64,000 nucleotides of DNA from Symsagittifera roscoffensis (lineage: Eukaryota > Xenacoelomorpha > Acoela > Convolutidae). The stretch covers positions 22,576,701-22,640,700 of the forward strand of contig NC_087063.1 in the NCBI RefSeq assembly GCF_963678635.1, written 5' to 3'. The stretch's first letter is position 1. Each line of letters begins with the position of its first letter. A program made the translations under genes and the position numbers. The notes below the pieces were generated by a model. The model did no database searches. It was not told the origin of the DNA and saw only the letters and a list, made by a program, of their open reading frames with translations. This document shows, piece by piece, positions 33,775 to 47,033 of the stretch.

Positions 33775-34760
33775 AATGGGGAGGAACTTTGTATTCGGGT
33801 GTGTTTTAGTTTTAACTTCTTTTTTTAATTTGTTTTCCAGGCATATTCAGGTACCACAAATAATCATCGGAATGGGTCGAGTCATAGATCATATTAAAGC
33901 CTTTTCAGTCGTGACTTGAGCGATATTAAATAAATTTCAAGATTTTGCCCCAGTGTCGAGCAAGAAATGGTTTAATATTTTTGATTTTTGTTAAATTTCG
34001 AGCGAGTAAATCCATCTAGTAAAGATCGTTCTACATGAAAATTAGTACTATTGACTGATGTTTTGGAAACTTTTTCAATGATCTCAAAATTTACACCACC
34101 AAATCTAAGATTAAGTTAAATTATAAACTATAGGATGGTGACTTTCTCTCAACATAGGTTGCGCCCCAATTGACGTATGAAAGCAATGTTAAATTTATTA
34201 GACTTAGAGAAAGTCTTTTTTTTTGTTTTTAAAGTTTCTCTGATTTTTTTGGTAACTATGGTACCAAATCTGATATAAGTTTTAATCGAAAGAACAAAGT
34301 ATCCCTTACATTAGCGAACTCTCACATTTTTGTACCGAATCCGCTATGGAATGCGCTATGATAAATAGAAATATTTGACATATAGACCCATTTTTAGACC
34401 TCGTTTAATTTCCCAAAAACGACTGTGCCATTTCTGAAACTTGGAAATCAATCAAATGGAGATAATTTATTAATCTCTCCTGAATAAAATTTTCTCCATA
34501 AATAATCCGAATACCGAGAATGGGAAGGAAGTTTGTATTCAGGAGTGTTTAAGTTTTTTCTTTCTTTTTCGTTTCTGTTTCCACGCAAAGTCGAGTTTCA
34601 GAATTAATCATTGGAATGGATCGGGTGATATATCATAATAAATCCTTTTGTGAAAGTTTTGAGATTTATTTCAATTTCGAGCGCGTAACGCAATCTAGTG
34701 AGGCCCGTAATAAAGAATTTAACTGTTTTTCAGGTTTTTAGGATAAAAATTTTACCTTAC
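33775..34760 (-). repeat. Inverted diverged copy of the 40.3-41.5 kb satellite-like sequence
   Basis: Segments read as the reverse complement of the tandem-unit DNA. 33890-34010 corresponds to 40315-40450, 34050-34200 to 41150-41300, 34340-34410 to 40940-41030, and 34560-34700 again to 40320-40480. Matches are clear but diverged. No gene. Confidence 0.65.
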
Positions 34761-35250
34761 AAAAGCAAAATTTAGTTTTGGATGTTTCATTTTGCACTAA
34801 AGAATTTTAAAAAATTGCGCAAAAAAATTAGAAAAAAAAGTTTTAAGTTTTTTTTCTTCAATTTTTGAAGACAAATGTTGTCGCTCATGCCTAAATGAAC
34901 AATTTTTTTGCGATCGTATCGTTCTGGAATCACAGCAACCGGCTGTCTTTTTTGTATTTCAATGGACTAATTGAGCCGTTGAAACGCTTCTTGTTCAGAG
35001 GAAATTAAACGAAAAACTTTGCTCCAATTCAATTTTGATAATGGAACTAATATCGTCTTAAACAATGATTCAAATCTCACACTCAACTCAACGACAAACC
35101 TGCTCATATCATGGAAAAACCTTAGTTGTTTCGACTGCTTTTTAATGTCCCGATAAAAAAATCAATAAAAAAAACTGATAAAACATACAACAAACAGGTT
35201 TTTTTCTTTCATTTTATTGCCTGACACGATGTTAAGTATAAACACGAGTG
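34761..35250. other. Intergenic AT-rich, nothing recognised
   Basis: A- and T-run rich sequence with no coding potential or recognisable element. Confidence 0.4.
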
Positions 35251-35256
35251 CTCGTA

Positions 35257-35680
35257 TCAGGGCTGCGCCCTGAACGTTCCAACTGTCCATAAAATGGTCT
35301 CGAATAGTTTCCGGTCAATGAAATATTGACAAACTAAGAATTTTAAACTGAATATTAAGAATCTTGTGTTGAAATAATAATGCCTCAATTGAGTTCGGAA
35401 AGATTTTGTGGTGGGTGCGGGATAATTTGCCACGCTTAAATAATGCGCGTTAAACTTCCAGCATCAAAGTATCACAGAGCTTTTGTCATGTCAGTCTGTT
35501 ACTGAGTGGTTCACAACAAATTTTTCGTCAAGATAATCTAGTGGTGCGCACAACACTTCTGATACTACGAAGATCCATGGTTCGCTCCCCGCGAAAAGTT
35601 TTTTTATAAATGGTCTGAATAAGAAAACCACCCCAAGCGTATATATTCTTTACTTTCTTCGAAAGTTGGAACAATCAAAC
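35257..35680. mobile_element. MITE-like element with hairpin and TIR-like ends (diverged)
   Basis: The hairpin tcagggctgcgccctga (35257-35273) is followed by gttccaactgt. The other end reads aaagttggaacaa, near 35655-35670. This matches the family at 38014, 42606, 48860 and 49521. A tRNA-like stretch lies inside it. Confidence 0.5.
35530..35600 (+). ncRNA. tRNA-like SINE head
   Basis: tctagtggtgcgcacaac resembles a pol III A box and ccatggttcgctcccc a B box, about 35 bases apart, with an anticodon-arm-like segment between. It has no proper acceptor stem, so it is a SINE-type relic and not a tRNA gene. Confidence 0.4.
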
Positions 35681-36370
35681 TGCTCGTATCAAAACAAAGC
35701 AAAAAATTTTCCGAGTGCTTCATATTCAAGGAACAAGTCATCTCAGAAGAAGTTTAGAATTCGATGAAGTTTCGAAAAAAAAGATACTAACACTGACTTC
35801 CCCGAAAAATGATAAAAATGATTTCCCTGAAAGATGATACTCTGAAAATTGATACAAACAAGGAAGTGCAAAACTCAATAAAGTGTCAAGAAACTGATAT
35901 ATAAAGACTGAAACAAAAAAAGATACAAACTCTCCCACCTGTATGTGAAGTACTAAGTAATGTATTTTTAATGCTAATTGTTGGCAATATCGGTGAGCAA
36001 TTTAACCGGTCAAAAACTTGCATGTTAGTTTAATTAGTATTTTTTGGTAATAGTTTTTGCGTGTGGAAGTTAGTGAAAAACAGAAAATTGACGTCAAAAA
36101 GCGCAATTGTAGGTTAATTAACTTCGTTTAATTTCGCTGACCGAAAAGATATTGCCAATAAATTGGCAATAACTAAAATTAGCGTCTAGCAAAGTATTAC
36201 ACCATTTCAAAGCCTTTTGAAATGTTGGTGACATCTTTTGAACAAACCGTGTTTTCAATTGAAAGTCAAGAAATAATGCATGCTCAAATGTGTGTTCATA
36301 AGTTCTTTTGAAATTGTGAAATTCCAATTGATTCACATTCAAAATTGGCAAGTATAAAAAAATTTCATGT

Positions 36371-36571
36371 ATGGACAAACGACGTTTAATCGAATCGGAT
36401 TCGCGTGGAGAAGATTACATAGCTTTGGCCGACTGTTTGGGAACATATCACGTCAAATTTATTGTGGAACGAACAAGTTGTGATATTACCACACAGAAAT
36501 GTGTTGGTTGGTACAACCATACGATGACATATATCCCGGATTGTTTGGCCAGGAATGAAATAGATGAATGA
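36371..36571 (+). CDS. Small ORF, 66 aa, unknown
   Basis: It has a true ATG start, four Cys residues and more balanced codons than the surrounding AT-rich DNA (for example GEDYIALADCLGTYHVKF). No signal peptide and no family recognised. It could be a small gene, one exon of a larger gene, or chance. Confidence 0.25.
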   Translation: MDKRRLIESDSRGEDYIALADCLGTYHVKFIVERTSCDITTQKCVGWYNHTMTYIPDCLARNEIDE

Positions 36572-36574
36572 ACA

Positions 36575-37055
36575 ATTAATGTTGCATAAAAACCGTTGGT
36601 TCTGTATATTATATTCTGTCCTTATCATTTGAAAAAACATGTTTTCAATTGAAGTCACTTGTGAGCACTCTATCATTTTTCTAATCTTTAGAACTTACGA
36701 AAAAAAATGTTCTTTCAATAGAAATTACCTAAAATTCTTTTCAATTTACCGATTGTTCAATGGTCCTTAAAAAGGTGTAATAAATCAAAATAGCTTATCT
36801 CAAAGCAAGTTGGAACAATTTTTTCGTTAATTTGCCGCGTACGCGTCATTTGGACGGATATATAGCGCAATAATTATCCCAAAAGCGCAGTTTTTAAATT
36901 TTTTTAAACTTTCTGTTAGAAAAAAATGGCAGCTGAACTTCCTTTTCAAATTTGACATCAAAACGTCAAAACTTATCAGATATTAAAAAAACTGTCAAAA
37001 TGGCCAGCACTAAAGATGAAATTTGTCTGGAAAAAAAGCCACACTAAAGACAAAA
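36575..37055. other. Intergenic, repeat-like
   Basis: It contains a diverged version of the gcgcgtt..taattatcccaaa segment seen in the MITE-like family at 49.1 and 49.8 kb (near 36840-36880). No gene. Confidence 0.4.
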
Positions 37056-37544
37056 CTTTTCTACAAAAAATTAGAGCTTAGCCGCTATGCAGGTAAACAT
37101 CCTAGAGCATAATTTTTCGATTGAAACCGTTACCTAAAATTCGAAGGGATATATATTTTTAAAAAACTTTGAAAAATTAGAAAAAAAAAACGGTCAAATT
37201 TCAGTTCAAAAATTGGAATATTTCGAGTGTTTTAGAGCCATTTTTGAGGTCTGGGGTATTTTAAAGAAAAACGTAAGTTTCCAATCGCCAAAACTTAAAA
37301 ATGACAAAATCGTTTGAATCGCCAAACCTTAAAAATGAAAAAATGAACTAAGTTTATGGCTATAACTTTTTCTACTAAAAAAAAACAGGGTGTATCCGTT
37401 CATGCAGGGAGAATTTAGAACACCAGTTAGTGCGATTGAACACTTGATCTCAGATTTTTGGCAAAGTAGTTTTCGATGAAAAAGGAAGTTTCCAAGAAAC
37501 GATAAAACTTTCAAGCGTTGGGCATCATCTAAGGCTTTTTGTTA

Positions 37545-37670
37545 ACCCCCGGTCCAGCTCAGTGCAGGACCCACCGTGTGGGAGGAGGCGGATGACTCTG
37601 GGACCCTCCAACCGTGACCGAAGTGGGATTCAAACGCATGACTATCGTGATGAGAGACGTGTGCCTAAGG
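37545..37670 (-). mobile_element. tRNA-derived SINE, copy in unit 1
   Basis: On the minus strand a B box (gtttgaatcccac, complement of 37622-37634) follows an A-box-like ttaggcacacg. It is followed by a GC-rich body (37550-37615: cccccggtccagctcagtgc and so on), conspicuous in AT-rich DNA. Identical copies lie at 42135-42262 and 46754-46881. Confidence 0.5.
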
Positions 37671-38013
37671 CTAGAAATCGTTTTCTACAAAAATAAAAGC
37701 GTAGCAGCTTATGCAGGGGAGATCCCCTCATCATGTTCTTTTGATTGTCTTAATGTCAGGATTGGCAGAGTAATTTTTGATAACCAATTTTGTCGACTAG
37801 GATTGGAAAAAAAACATGGCAACGTGCTCTTGAATTTTGTTTCAGGCAACGTGCTCTTGAATAATATGATGATACGTATTTTAATCGCGTGGTTTTATTC
37901 CAAGAAACGTCGTAGTTGTTCGTGCTGAATCTATTTCTTCGCGGATTTGCTTTTATTTTTAAAATACTCGTTACACGTTTACAAAACGAAAAGAAAAGAA
38001 GATTGCTCGTATA

Positions 38014-38490
38014 TCAGGGCAAAGCCCTGAATGTTACGACTGTCCCTCAATCTATATCGAACAGTTTTTGGGGAAAAAAATTGCAAAAAATTATAAATTT
38101 TGGACAATATGAAAGATCAAGTGTACAAGTACAAAGTATTACGAAAGATTAGCTAGCCTCAATCTATTTTAAACGATTTAATTGTCCAAAATAATTTGTC
38201 CGCATAAATAGTACGCGTTAGGCTTTCTGAGTTATGGATAAATTCTTCAAAGCGCGCATAAACTAGTTCAGAGCATGACCAAATTGGCTCTTTCAAACTC
38301 CAAAAACTTTGATGAAAATGACTGTCGGTAAAACATCTTTTGAAATTGGATTTCAGGTAGTAGATATCTTCAATGGGGTCTCAACATTTTTTGTTGAAAC
38401 TATTATTTCGATCGCCAAAAATTGACTGAATAAAAAAAAACTACCCCAAGCATAAATAATTCTTTTCTTTGAAAGTCGGAAAAATTACGC
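38014..38490. mobile_element. MITE-like element, copy in unit 1
   Basis: The hairpin tcagggcaaagccctga (38014-38030) is followed by atgttacgactgtcc. The right end aagtcggaaaaatt is near 38475. It is related to the copies near 49 kb. Confidence 0.5.
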
Positions 38491-39654
38491 TGTTCGTAAA
38501 ATAAAGTTGCAAATGACCCAAAAAAATCTGCTTTTCTGGTAGTTCCAAAAAAGGGATTTTAAATTTTACATTATTTTTCTTCAAAAACGGAGATTTTAAA
38601 ACTTCAGTTCTTAAAATTTCACAGAGGAACTAAAAAATACGTATTGATCAAATTTCTCAAACTAAGTGATTTCGATGAAAAAGAGCTGTCATGAAAGAGT
38701 CTATAATTTGACTGACATTCCGGCTAAAAGTTTTTCTGTGAAACTTTTTTTGCGTTGCATTCGTTAAAATAGTTTACTTTTCCAAATATCTGTTAGTTAT
38801 GTTTCCGACTTACAAAAACAGTGACAGAAAATTTCAGCTCAGTGTACTTTTAGTGATTCTTTTCGATTTCTAACTGTTTTGACCTTAATTTTTTTATATC
38901 ACATAGAAGAGTTACTAGGTTTACCTCAAAACACTGAAATGATAAGTTTGTCGGCTCCATCTTAAAACAAAATTTCTTCAGTTTTGTATTTTTACTACTA
39001 AATCAACAAAAACTGTCCAAGTTTTAACTTCTTTTTTGTGAAAGCAACTGGCCAAACACAAAATTTTTGGGCCGTTTGCTAAAGGTTTGGACAAAACCAT
39101 TAGTTTTTTGGCGGATACTCTTCCTTGAATTAGTATATGTTGGCGTCAAAGGCATTAAATTGGATTTTATCAGAGGAGGGATCTTTTTAGTGGACAAAGT
39201 AGCCAAACCCTGAAGAAAGGGCCCTCTCAACTGTAAATCTGCCCGGTTTTACATTAAATTTATTATGATTCAGTAAAGAAACAGATTCAGGGGGTAGGGT
39301 GATGGGGTTGAAAATGTTGATAACTATGAGTTTTAGTAAGTTTCAACTTGATTTAACACATATGGCAGAGATAGATACTGGTCTGACGAACCAATTTCTT
39401 GGGAAAAGTAGTTACCTTGTAAGTGAAGGCATAAAAAGTCTACTCAAATTTCTTGCGGAAAAAAAAGCAGAAAATCAGACTAATATTACATATATAGAAA
39501 ATGGAGAAAAAGACTTGTGCATTGAAAAAAGAGATAATCGATTCATAGATTGCAACCTGCACTTCGCAATCTCAAGCAAGAAAACGGGATATATTAGCTC
39601 TAAAAGCCAAAAACAAAGTAAAATAGAGAAAAATCTTTGAAAAACATTTGCTAA

Positions 39655-39720
39655 GAGCCAGTATCGAACCTATGACCTGCAGATTAGAAGTTCTGGTATG
39701 TGCGCCACAGCCGTTTGGAA
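39655..39720 (-). ncRNA. tRNA-like SINE head (Arg-UCU-like loop), unit 1
   Basis: The minus strand carries an A box tgtggcgcacat, a 7-base loop cttctaa with TCT at the anticodon position, and a B box aggttcgatac (complement of 39661-39671). Repeated near 44247-44312. No intact acceptor stem. Confidence 0.4.
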
Positions 39721-39799
39721 ACTTACCAACACTATTTATTGATGAAGCAGCTACAATTGCTAATAACTTGCTAATTCTCTTCTGAGCACAAGTAATTGA

Positions 39800-39868
39800 A
39801 TGTACCGGGATTGAACCTGTACATTAGGAGTCTCACGTCATCGCATCTGCACCACAGTCGACTGAAAA
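39800..39868 (-). ncRNA. tRNA-like SINE head (CCU loop), unit 1
   Basis: On the minus strand tgtggtgcagatgcg is followed by a loop ctcctaa and the B box aggttcaatcc (complement of 39809-39819). Repeated near 44392-44460. Confidence 0.4.
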
Positions 39869-40659
39869 ATTACTAGAAGTCCAGCGTGATTTTGGTCTTG
39901 TCTTTGAAAATTTTTAAGAACATGTTCAGAGTCGAAGATAACGCGTAACTTTTGGAACTATGCGTAAGATAATGCGTAACTAAAAAAATGGGAACTTTTG
40001 GACACTTGCCAAGTCCATAGCTGATTCCATCAAAACAAGGATAGCCGGTTTGCTGCGCAAGCAGCACAAAATGTTCCGACCACATTCTCAGAATTGTACG
40101 CCGTGTGATGATAGAACTACAAGAACGCGTAAAAATTTAGTTAATTTAGGCATAAACGACTACAATTGTTCACAAAAAAAATAAACAAAAAAAGATTTTT
40201 TTTCTTCATTTTTTGCACTTAAAAGTTCAAATTGAAGCTTCCAAAACTAGAGCTCTATTTTTAGTAAAATCAATTTTAGCCTAAGTTACTACTTTTCATA
40301 TAGAAGGAAATTTATTCGATCGCTTTACTCGCTGGAAATTTGACAATAACTCAAAACCATTCAACCATATTTTCTCGACAGTGAGACAAGTTTTTTAAAA
40401 TTTCTTAATATTGCTCAAATCACGACTGAAAAAGCTTTAACTCGATCCATTCCGATGATTATTTGCGGTACGTGATTTAGCGTGGCAACAAAAAAGAAAA
40501 AACACTGAAACACACCCGAATATAAACTTCATCGCTATTTTCAAAATTCGGATTAATTATGGAGAAAACTTTTACTCAGGAAAGATTATTACAACATCTC
40601 CATTTGATTGATTTCCTAGTTTCAGAAAACGCACAGTCGCCCTTGGAAAATTGAACGAA

Positions 40660-41640
40660 ATCCAAAAAAGGTCAATTAATTTAACTTAATCTAAGATATG
40701 TCAGTGTAGTTTTCGACATAATTGAAAAATTTTCCAAAAAAAACGGTCAATATTTCAAAACATGAACTCTTTCTACATTCAATATTATTTTTTTATATAT
40801 AAAAAAATAATCACGGCTGAGTTGTCATGCGAAGAAAATTCTCAGTACCTGCATTTAAAATTGAACCTTTTATTTCAGATTTGGTTGGGTAGTTTTCGAC
40901 AAACGCCTCCAAAAGTCAAATAAAAAAAAAACAGTCGTGTATGGGAAATTGCACGAGGTCCAAAAATGGGTCAATATATCAAATGATTCTATTTGTTTTG
41001 GCGGATTCCATGGCAGATTTGGTACAAAAAATGGAGAAATTGCTAATATAGGGGAAACTTTGTTCTTTCGATTGAAACTTATTTCAGATTTGGTACCGTA
41101 GTTTCCAAAAAAATCAGAGAAAATTCCAAAAACGAGAAAAAAGGACTTTTGCTAAGTCTAATAAGTTTAACATTGCTTTCATCTTTTATACGTCATTTGG
41201 AGCGCAACAGATATTGAGAAAAAGTTCCCAGCCTATAGTTTTTAATTAAACTTAATCTTAGATTTGGCGGTGTAGTTTTTGAGATAATTGAAAAATTTTC
41301 CAAAAATCTGTCAATATTTCAAAACATGAACATTTCCAGATTCAAGATTGTTTTTTTATACAATAATCAGGGATTAGTTGTCATGCTTAGATAGTTCCCG
41401 GCACCTGTTTTTTAAATTGAACCTTTTCTTTCAGATTTAGTAGAGTAGTTTTCGACAAAAGCCACCAAAGGTCAAAATTAAAAAAAGACTTTGTAGGTCC
41501 AAAACTAAGGTCCTTCAAAAACTTAGAGCGTCGCTACTTTTGCAGAACAATTTCAATTTCCTTTTCTTTTCAACTAGGACACTAACACGAGATTTGACAG
41601 GGTCGTTTTTGAAAAATTTAAAAAAGGACATTTGCTGAGC
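40660..41640 (+). repeat. Diverged satellite-like monomers, period about 160-210 bp
   Basis: The motif cagatttggt..gtagttttcgacaaa recurs near 40690, 40876, 41087, 41263, 41434 and 41592, each followed by aatttt/ccaaaa-type sequence. The same occurs in the second unit (about 45.3-46.25 kb). Confidence 0.6.
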
Positions 41641-41649
41641 CCAACATAG

Positions 41650-44600
41650 CTTTTCTACAAAAATTAGAGCTTAGCCGCTATGCAGGTAAACATCCTAGAG
41701 CATAATTTTTCGATTGAAACCGTTACCTAAAATTCGAAGGGATATTTTTTTTAGAAAACTTTGAAAAATTAGAAAAAAAAACGGTCAAATTTCAGTTCAA
41801 AAATTGGAATTTTTCGAGTGTTTTAGAGCCATTTTTGAGGTCTGGGGTATTTTAAAGAAAAGCGTAAGTTTCCAATCGCCCAAACGTAAAAAATGACAAA
41901 ATCGTTTGAATCGCCAAACCTTAAAAATGAAAAAATGAACTAAGTTTATGGCTATAACTTTTTCTACTAAAAAAAAACAGGGTGTATCCGTTCATGCAGG
42001 GAGAATTTAGAACACCAGTTAGTGCGATTGAACACTTGATCTCAGATTTTTGGCAAAGTAGTTTTCGATGAAAAAGGAAGTTTCCAAGAAACGATAAAAC
42101 TTTCAAGCGTTGGGCATCATCTAAGGCTTTTTGTTAACCCCCGGTCCAGCTCAGTGCAGGACCCACCGTGTGGGAGGAGGCGGATGACTCTGGGACCCTC
42201 CAACCGTGACCGAAGTGGGATTCAAACGCATGACTATCGTGATGAGAGACGTGTGCCTAAGGCTAGAAATCGTTTTCTACAAAAATAAAAGCGTAGCAGC
42301 TTATGCAGGGGAGATCCCCTCATCATGTTCTTTTGATTGTCTTAATGTCAGGATTGGCAGAGTAATTTTTGATAACCAATTTTGTCGACTAGGATTGGAA
42401 AAAAAACATGGCAACGTGCTCTTGAATTTTGTTTCAGGCAACGTGCTCTTGAATAATATGATGATACGTATTTTAATCGCGTGGTTTTATTCCAAGAAAC
42501 GTCGTAGTTGTTCGTGCTGAATCTATTTCTTCGCGGATTTGCTTTTATTTTTAAAATACTCGTTACACGTTTACAAAACGAAAAGAAAAGAAGATTGCTC
42601 GTATATCAGGGCAAAGCCCTGAATGTTACGACTGTCCCTCAATCTATATCGAACAGTTTTTGGGGAAAAAAATTGCAAAAAATTATAAATTTTGGACAGT
42701 ATGAAAGATCAAGTGTACAAGTACAAAGTATTACGAAAGATTAGCTAGCCTCAATCTATTTTAAACGATTTAATTGTCCAAAATAATTTGTCCGCATAAA
42801 TAGTACGCGTTAGGCTTTCTGAGTTATGGATAAATTCTTCAAAGCGCGCATAAACTAGTTCAGAGCATGACCAAATTGGCTCTTTCAAACTCCAAAAACT
42901 TTGATGAAAATGACTGTCGGTAAAACATCTTTTGAAATTGGATTTCAGGTAGTAGATATCTTCAATGGGGTCTCAACATTTTTTGTTGAAACTATTATTT
43001 CGATCGCCAAAAATTGACTGAATAAAAAAAAACTACCCCAAGCATAAATAATTCTTTTCTTTGAAAGTCGGAAAAATTACGCTGTTCGTAAAATAAAGTT
43101 GCAAATGACCCAAAAAAATCTGCTTTTCTGGTAGTTCCAAAAAAGAGATTTTAAATTTTACATTATTTTTCTTCAAAAACGGAGATTTTAAAACTTCAGT
43201 TCTTAAAATTTCACAGAGGAACTAAAAAATACGTATTGATCAAATTTCTCAAACTAAGTGATTTCGATGAAAAAGAGCTGTCATGAAAGAGTCTATAATT
43301 TGACTGACATTCCGGCTAAAAGTTTTTCTGTGAAACTTTTTTTGCGTTGCATTCGTTAAAATAGTTTACTTTTCCAAATATCTGTTAGTTATGTTTCCGA
43401 CTTACAAAAACAGTGACAGAAAATTTCAGCTCAGTGTACTTTTAGTGATTCTTTTCGATTTCTAACTGTTTTGACCTTAATTTTTTTATATCACATAGAA
43501 GAGTTACTAGGTTTACCTCAAAACACTGAAATGATAAGTTTGTCGGCTCCATCTTAGAACAAAATTTCTTCAGTTTTGTATTTTTACTACTAAATCAACA
43601 AAAACTGTCCAAGTTTTAACTTCTTTTTTGTGAAAGCAACTGGCCAAACACAAAATTTTTGGGCCGTTTGCTAAAGGTTTGGACAAAACCATTAGTTTTT
43701 TGGCGGATACTCTTCCTTGAATTAGTATATGTTGGCGTCAAAGGCATTAAATTGGATTTTATCAGAGGAGGGATCTTTTTAGTGGACAAAGTAGCCAAAC
43801 CCTGAAGAAAGGGCCCTCTCAACTGTAAATCTGCCCGGTTTTACATTAAATTTATTATGATTCAGTAAAGAAACAGATTCAGGGGGTAGGGTGATGGGGT
43901 TGAAAATGTTGATAACTATGAGTTTTAGTAAGTTTCAACTTGATTTAACACATATGGCAGAGATAGATACTGGTCTGACGAACCAATTTCTTGGGAAAAG
44001 TAGTTACCTTGTAAGTGAAGGCATAAAAAGTCTACTCAAATTTCTTGCGGAAAAAAAAAGCAGAAAATCAGACTAATATTACATATATAGAAAATGGAGA
44101 AAAAGACTTGTGCATTGAAAAAAGAGATAATCGATTCATAGATTGCAACCTGCACTTCGCAATCTCAAGCAAGAAAACGGGATATATTAGCTCTAAAAGC
44201 CAAAAACAAAGTAAAATAGAGAAAAATCTTTGAAAAACATTTGCTAAGAGCCAGTATCGAACCTATGACCTGCAGATTAGAAGTTCTGGTATGTGCGCCA
44301 CAGCCGTTTGGAAACTTACCAACACTATTTATTGATGAAGCAGCTACAATTGCTAATAACTTGCTAATTCTCTTCTGAGCACAAGTAATTGAATGTAACG
44401 GGATTGAACCTGTACATTAGGAGTCTCACGTCATCGCATCTGCACCACAGTCGACTGAAAAATTACTAGAAGTCCAGCGTGATTTTGGTCTTGTCTTTGA
44501 AAATTTTTAAGAACATGTTCAGAGTCGAAGATAACGCGTAACTTTTGGAACTATGCGTGAGATAATGCGTAAGATAAGTCGAAGATAATGCGTAACTAAA

Positions 44601-46267
44601 AAAATGGGAACTTTTGGACACTTGCCAAGTCCATAGCTGATTCCATCAAAACAAGGATAGCCGGTTTGCTGCGCAAGCAGCACAAAATGTTCCGACCACA
44701 TTCTCAGAATTGTACGCCGTGTGATGATAGAACTACAAGAACGCGTAAAAAATTAGTTAATTTAGGCATAAACGACTACAATTGTTCACAAAATGAATAA
44801 ACAAAAAAAAAGATTTTTTTTCTTCATTTTTTGCACTTAAAAGTTCAAATTGAAGCTTCCAAAACTAGAGCTCTATTTTTAGTAAAATCAATTTTAGCCT
44901 AAGTTACTACCTATCATATAGAAGGAAATTTATTCGATCGCTTTACTCGCTGGAAATTTGACAATAAGTCAAAACCATTCAACCATATTTTCTCGACAGT
45001 GAGACAAGTTTTTTAAAATTTCTTAATATTGCTCAAATCACGACTGAAAAAGCTTTAACTCGTTCCATTCCAATGATTATTTGCGGTACCTGATTTAGCG
45101 TGGCAACAAAAAAGAAAAAACACTGAAACACACCCGAATATAAACTTCATCGCTATTTTCAATATTCGGATTAATTATGGAGAAAACTTTTACTCAGGAA
45201 AGATTATTACAACATCTCCATTTGATTGATTTCCTAGTTTCAGAAAACGCACAGTCGCCCTTGGAAAATTGAACGAAATCCAAAAAAGGTCAATTAATTT
45301 AACTTAATCTAAGATATGTCAGTGTAGTTTTTGACATAATTGAAAAAATTTTCAAAAAAAAACGGTCAATATTTCAAAACATGAACTCTTTCTACATTCA
45401 ATATTATTTTTTTATATATAAAAAATAATCACGGCTGAGTTGTCATGCGAAGAAAATTCTCAGTACCTGCATTTAAAATTGAACCTTTTATTTCAGATTT
45501 GGTTGGGTAGTTTTCGACAAACGCCTCCAAAAGTCAAATTAAAAAAAAACAGTCGTGTATGGGAAATTGCACGAGGTCCAAAAATGGGTCAATATATCAA
45601 ATGATTCTATTTGTTATGGCGGATTCCATAGCAGATTTGGTACAAAAAATGGAGAAATTGCTAATATAGGGGATACTTTGTTCTTTCGATTGAAACTTAT
45701 TTCAGATTTGGTACCGTAGTTTCCAAAAAAATCAGAGAAAATTCCAAAAACGAGAAAAAAGGACTTTTGCTAAGTCTAATAAGTTTAACATTGCTTTCAT
45801 CTTTTATACGTCATTTGGAGCGCAACAGATATTGAGAAAAAGTTCCCAGCCTATAGTTTTTAATTAAACTTAATCTTAGATTTGGCGGTGTAGTTTTTGA
45901 GATAATTGAAAAAGTTTCCAAAAATCTGTCAATATTTCAAAACATGAACATTTCCAGATTCAAGATTGTTTTTTTATACAATAATCAGGGATTAGTTGTC
46001 ATGCTTAGATAGTTCCCGGCACCTGTTTTTTAAATTGAACCTTTTCTTTCAGATTTAGTAGAGTAGTTTTCGATAAAAGCCACCAAAGGTCAAAATTAAA
46101 AAAAGACTTTGTAGGTCCAAAACTAAGGCCCTTCAAAAACTTAGGGCGTCGCTACTTTTGCAGAAAAATTTCAATTTCCTTTACTTTTCAACTAGGACAC
46201 TAACATGAGATTTGACAGGGTCGTTTTTGAGAAGTTTAAAAAAGGACATTTGCTGAGCCCAACATAG
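41650..46267 (+). repeat. 4.6-kb tandem unit, copy 2
   Basis: Near-identical to copy 1 over its length. Differences include one extra A near 44050 and a 24-bp duplication (agataatgcgtaag-type) near 44565-44595. No gene is supported. Confidence 0.9.
42606..43085. mobile_element. MITE-like element, copy in unit 2
   Basis: Duplicate of 38014-38490, carried by the 4.6-kb tandem duplication. Confidence 0.5.
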
Positions 46268-47033
46268 CTTTTCTACAAAAAATTAGAGCTTAGCCGCTAT
46301 GCAGGTAAACATCCTAGAGCATAATTTTTCGATTGAAACCGTTACCTAAAATTCGAAGGGATATATATTTTTAAAAAAAACTTTGAAAAATTAGAAAAAA
46401 AAACGGTCAAATTTCAGTTCAAAAATTGGAATATTTCGAGTGTTTTAGAGCCATTTTTGAGGTCTGGGGTATTTTAAAGAAAAGCGTAAGTTTCCAATCG
46501 CCAAAACTTAAAAATGACAAAATCGTTTGAATCGCCAAACCTTAAAAATGAAAAAATGAACTAAGTTTATGGCTATAACTTTTTCTACTAAAAAAAAACA
46601 GGGTGTATCCGTTCATGCAGGGAGAATTTAGAACACCAGTTAGTGCGATTGAACACTTGATCTCAGATTTTTGGCAAAGTAGTTTTCGATGAAAAAGGAA
46701 GTTTCCAAGAAACGATAAAAATTTCAAACGTTGGGCATCATCTAAGGCTTTTTGTTAACCCCCGGTCCAGCTCAGTGCAGGACCCACCGTGTGGGAGGAG
46801 GCGGATGACTCTGGGACCCTCCAACCGTGACCGAAGTGGGATTCAAACGCATGACTATCGTGATGAGAGACGTGTGCCTAAGGCTAGAAATCGTTTTCTA
46901 CAAAAATAAAAGCGTAGCAGCTTATGCAGGGGAGATCCCCTCATCATGTTCTTTTGATTGTCTTAATGTCAGGATTGGCAGAGTAATTTTTGATAACCAA
47001 TTTTGTCGACTAGGATTGGAAAAAAACATGGCC
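46268..47033 (+). repeat. 4.6-kb tandem unit, truncated copy 3
   Basis: The third unit starts at 46268 and matches the others up to catggc at 47033, then diverges abruptly. Only the first 766 bases are present, including the SINE. Confidence 0.9.

Larger units (their letters stand above)
37056..41649 (+). repeat. 4.6-kb tandem unit, copy 1
   Basis: It begins cttttctacaaaaa-ttagagcttag and runs to the next identical start at 41650. It is near-identical to copy 2. It contains a SINE, a MITE-like element, two more tRNA-like heads and a run of diverged satellite-like monomers (40.3-41.6 kb). Short ORFs such as 39299-39640 occur, but copy 2 shifts frame in them, so they are not considered genes. 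Confidence 0.9.

Noticed and set aside
39299-39640. 113-codon open frame in the 4.6-kb unit
   Set aside because: The second copy of the unit has an extra A that breaks it, no family is recognised, and base use is like the surrounding repeat DNA.
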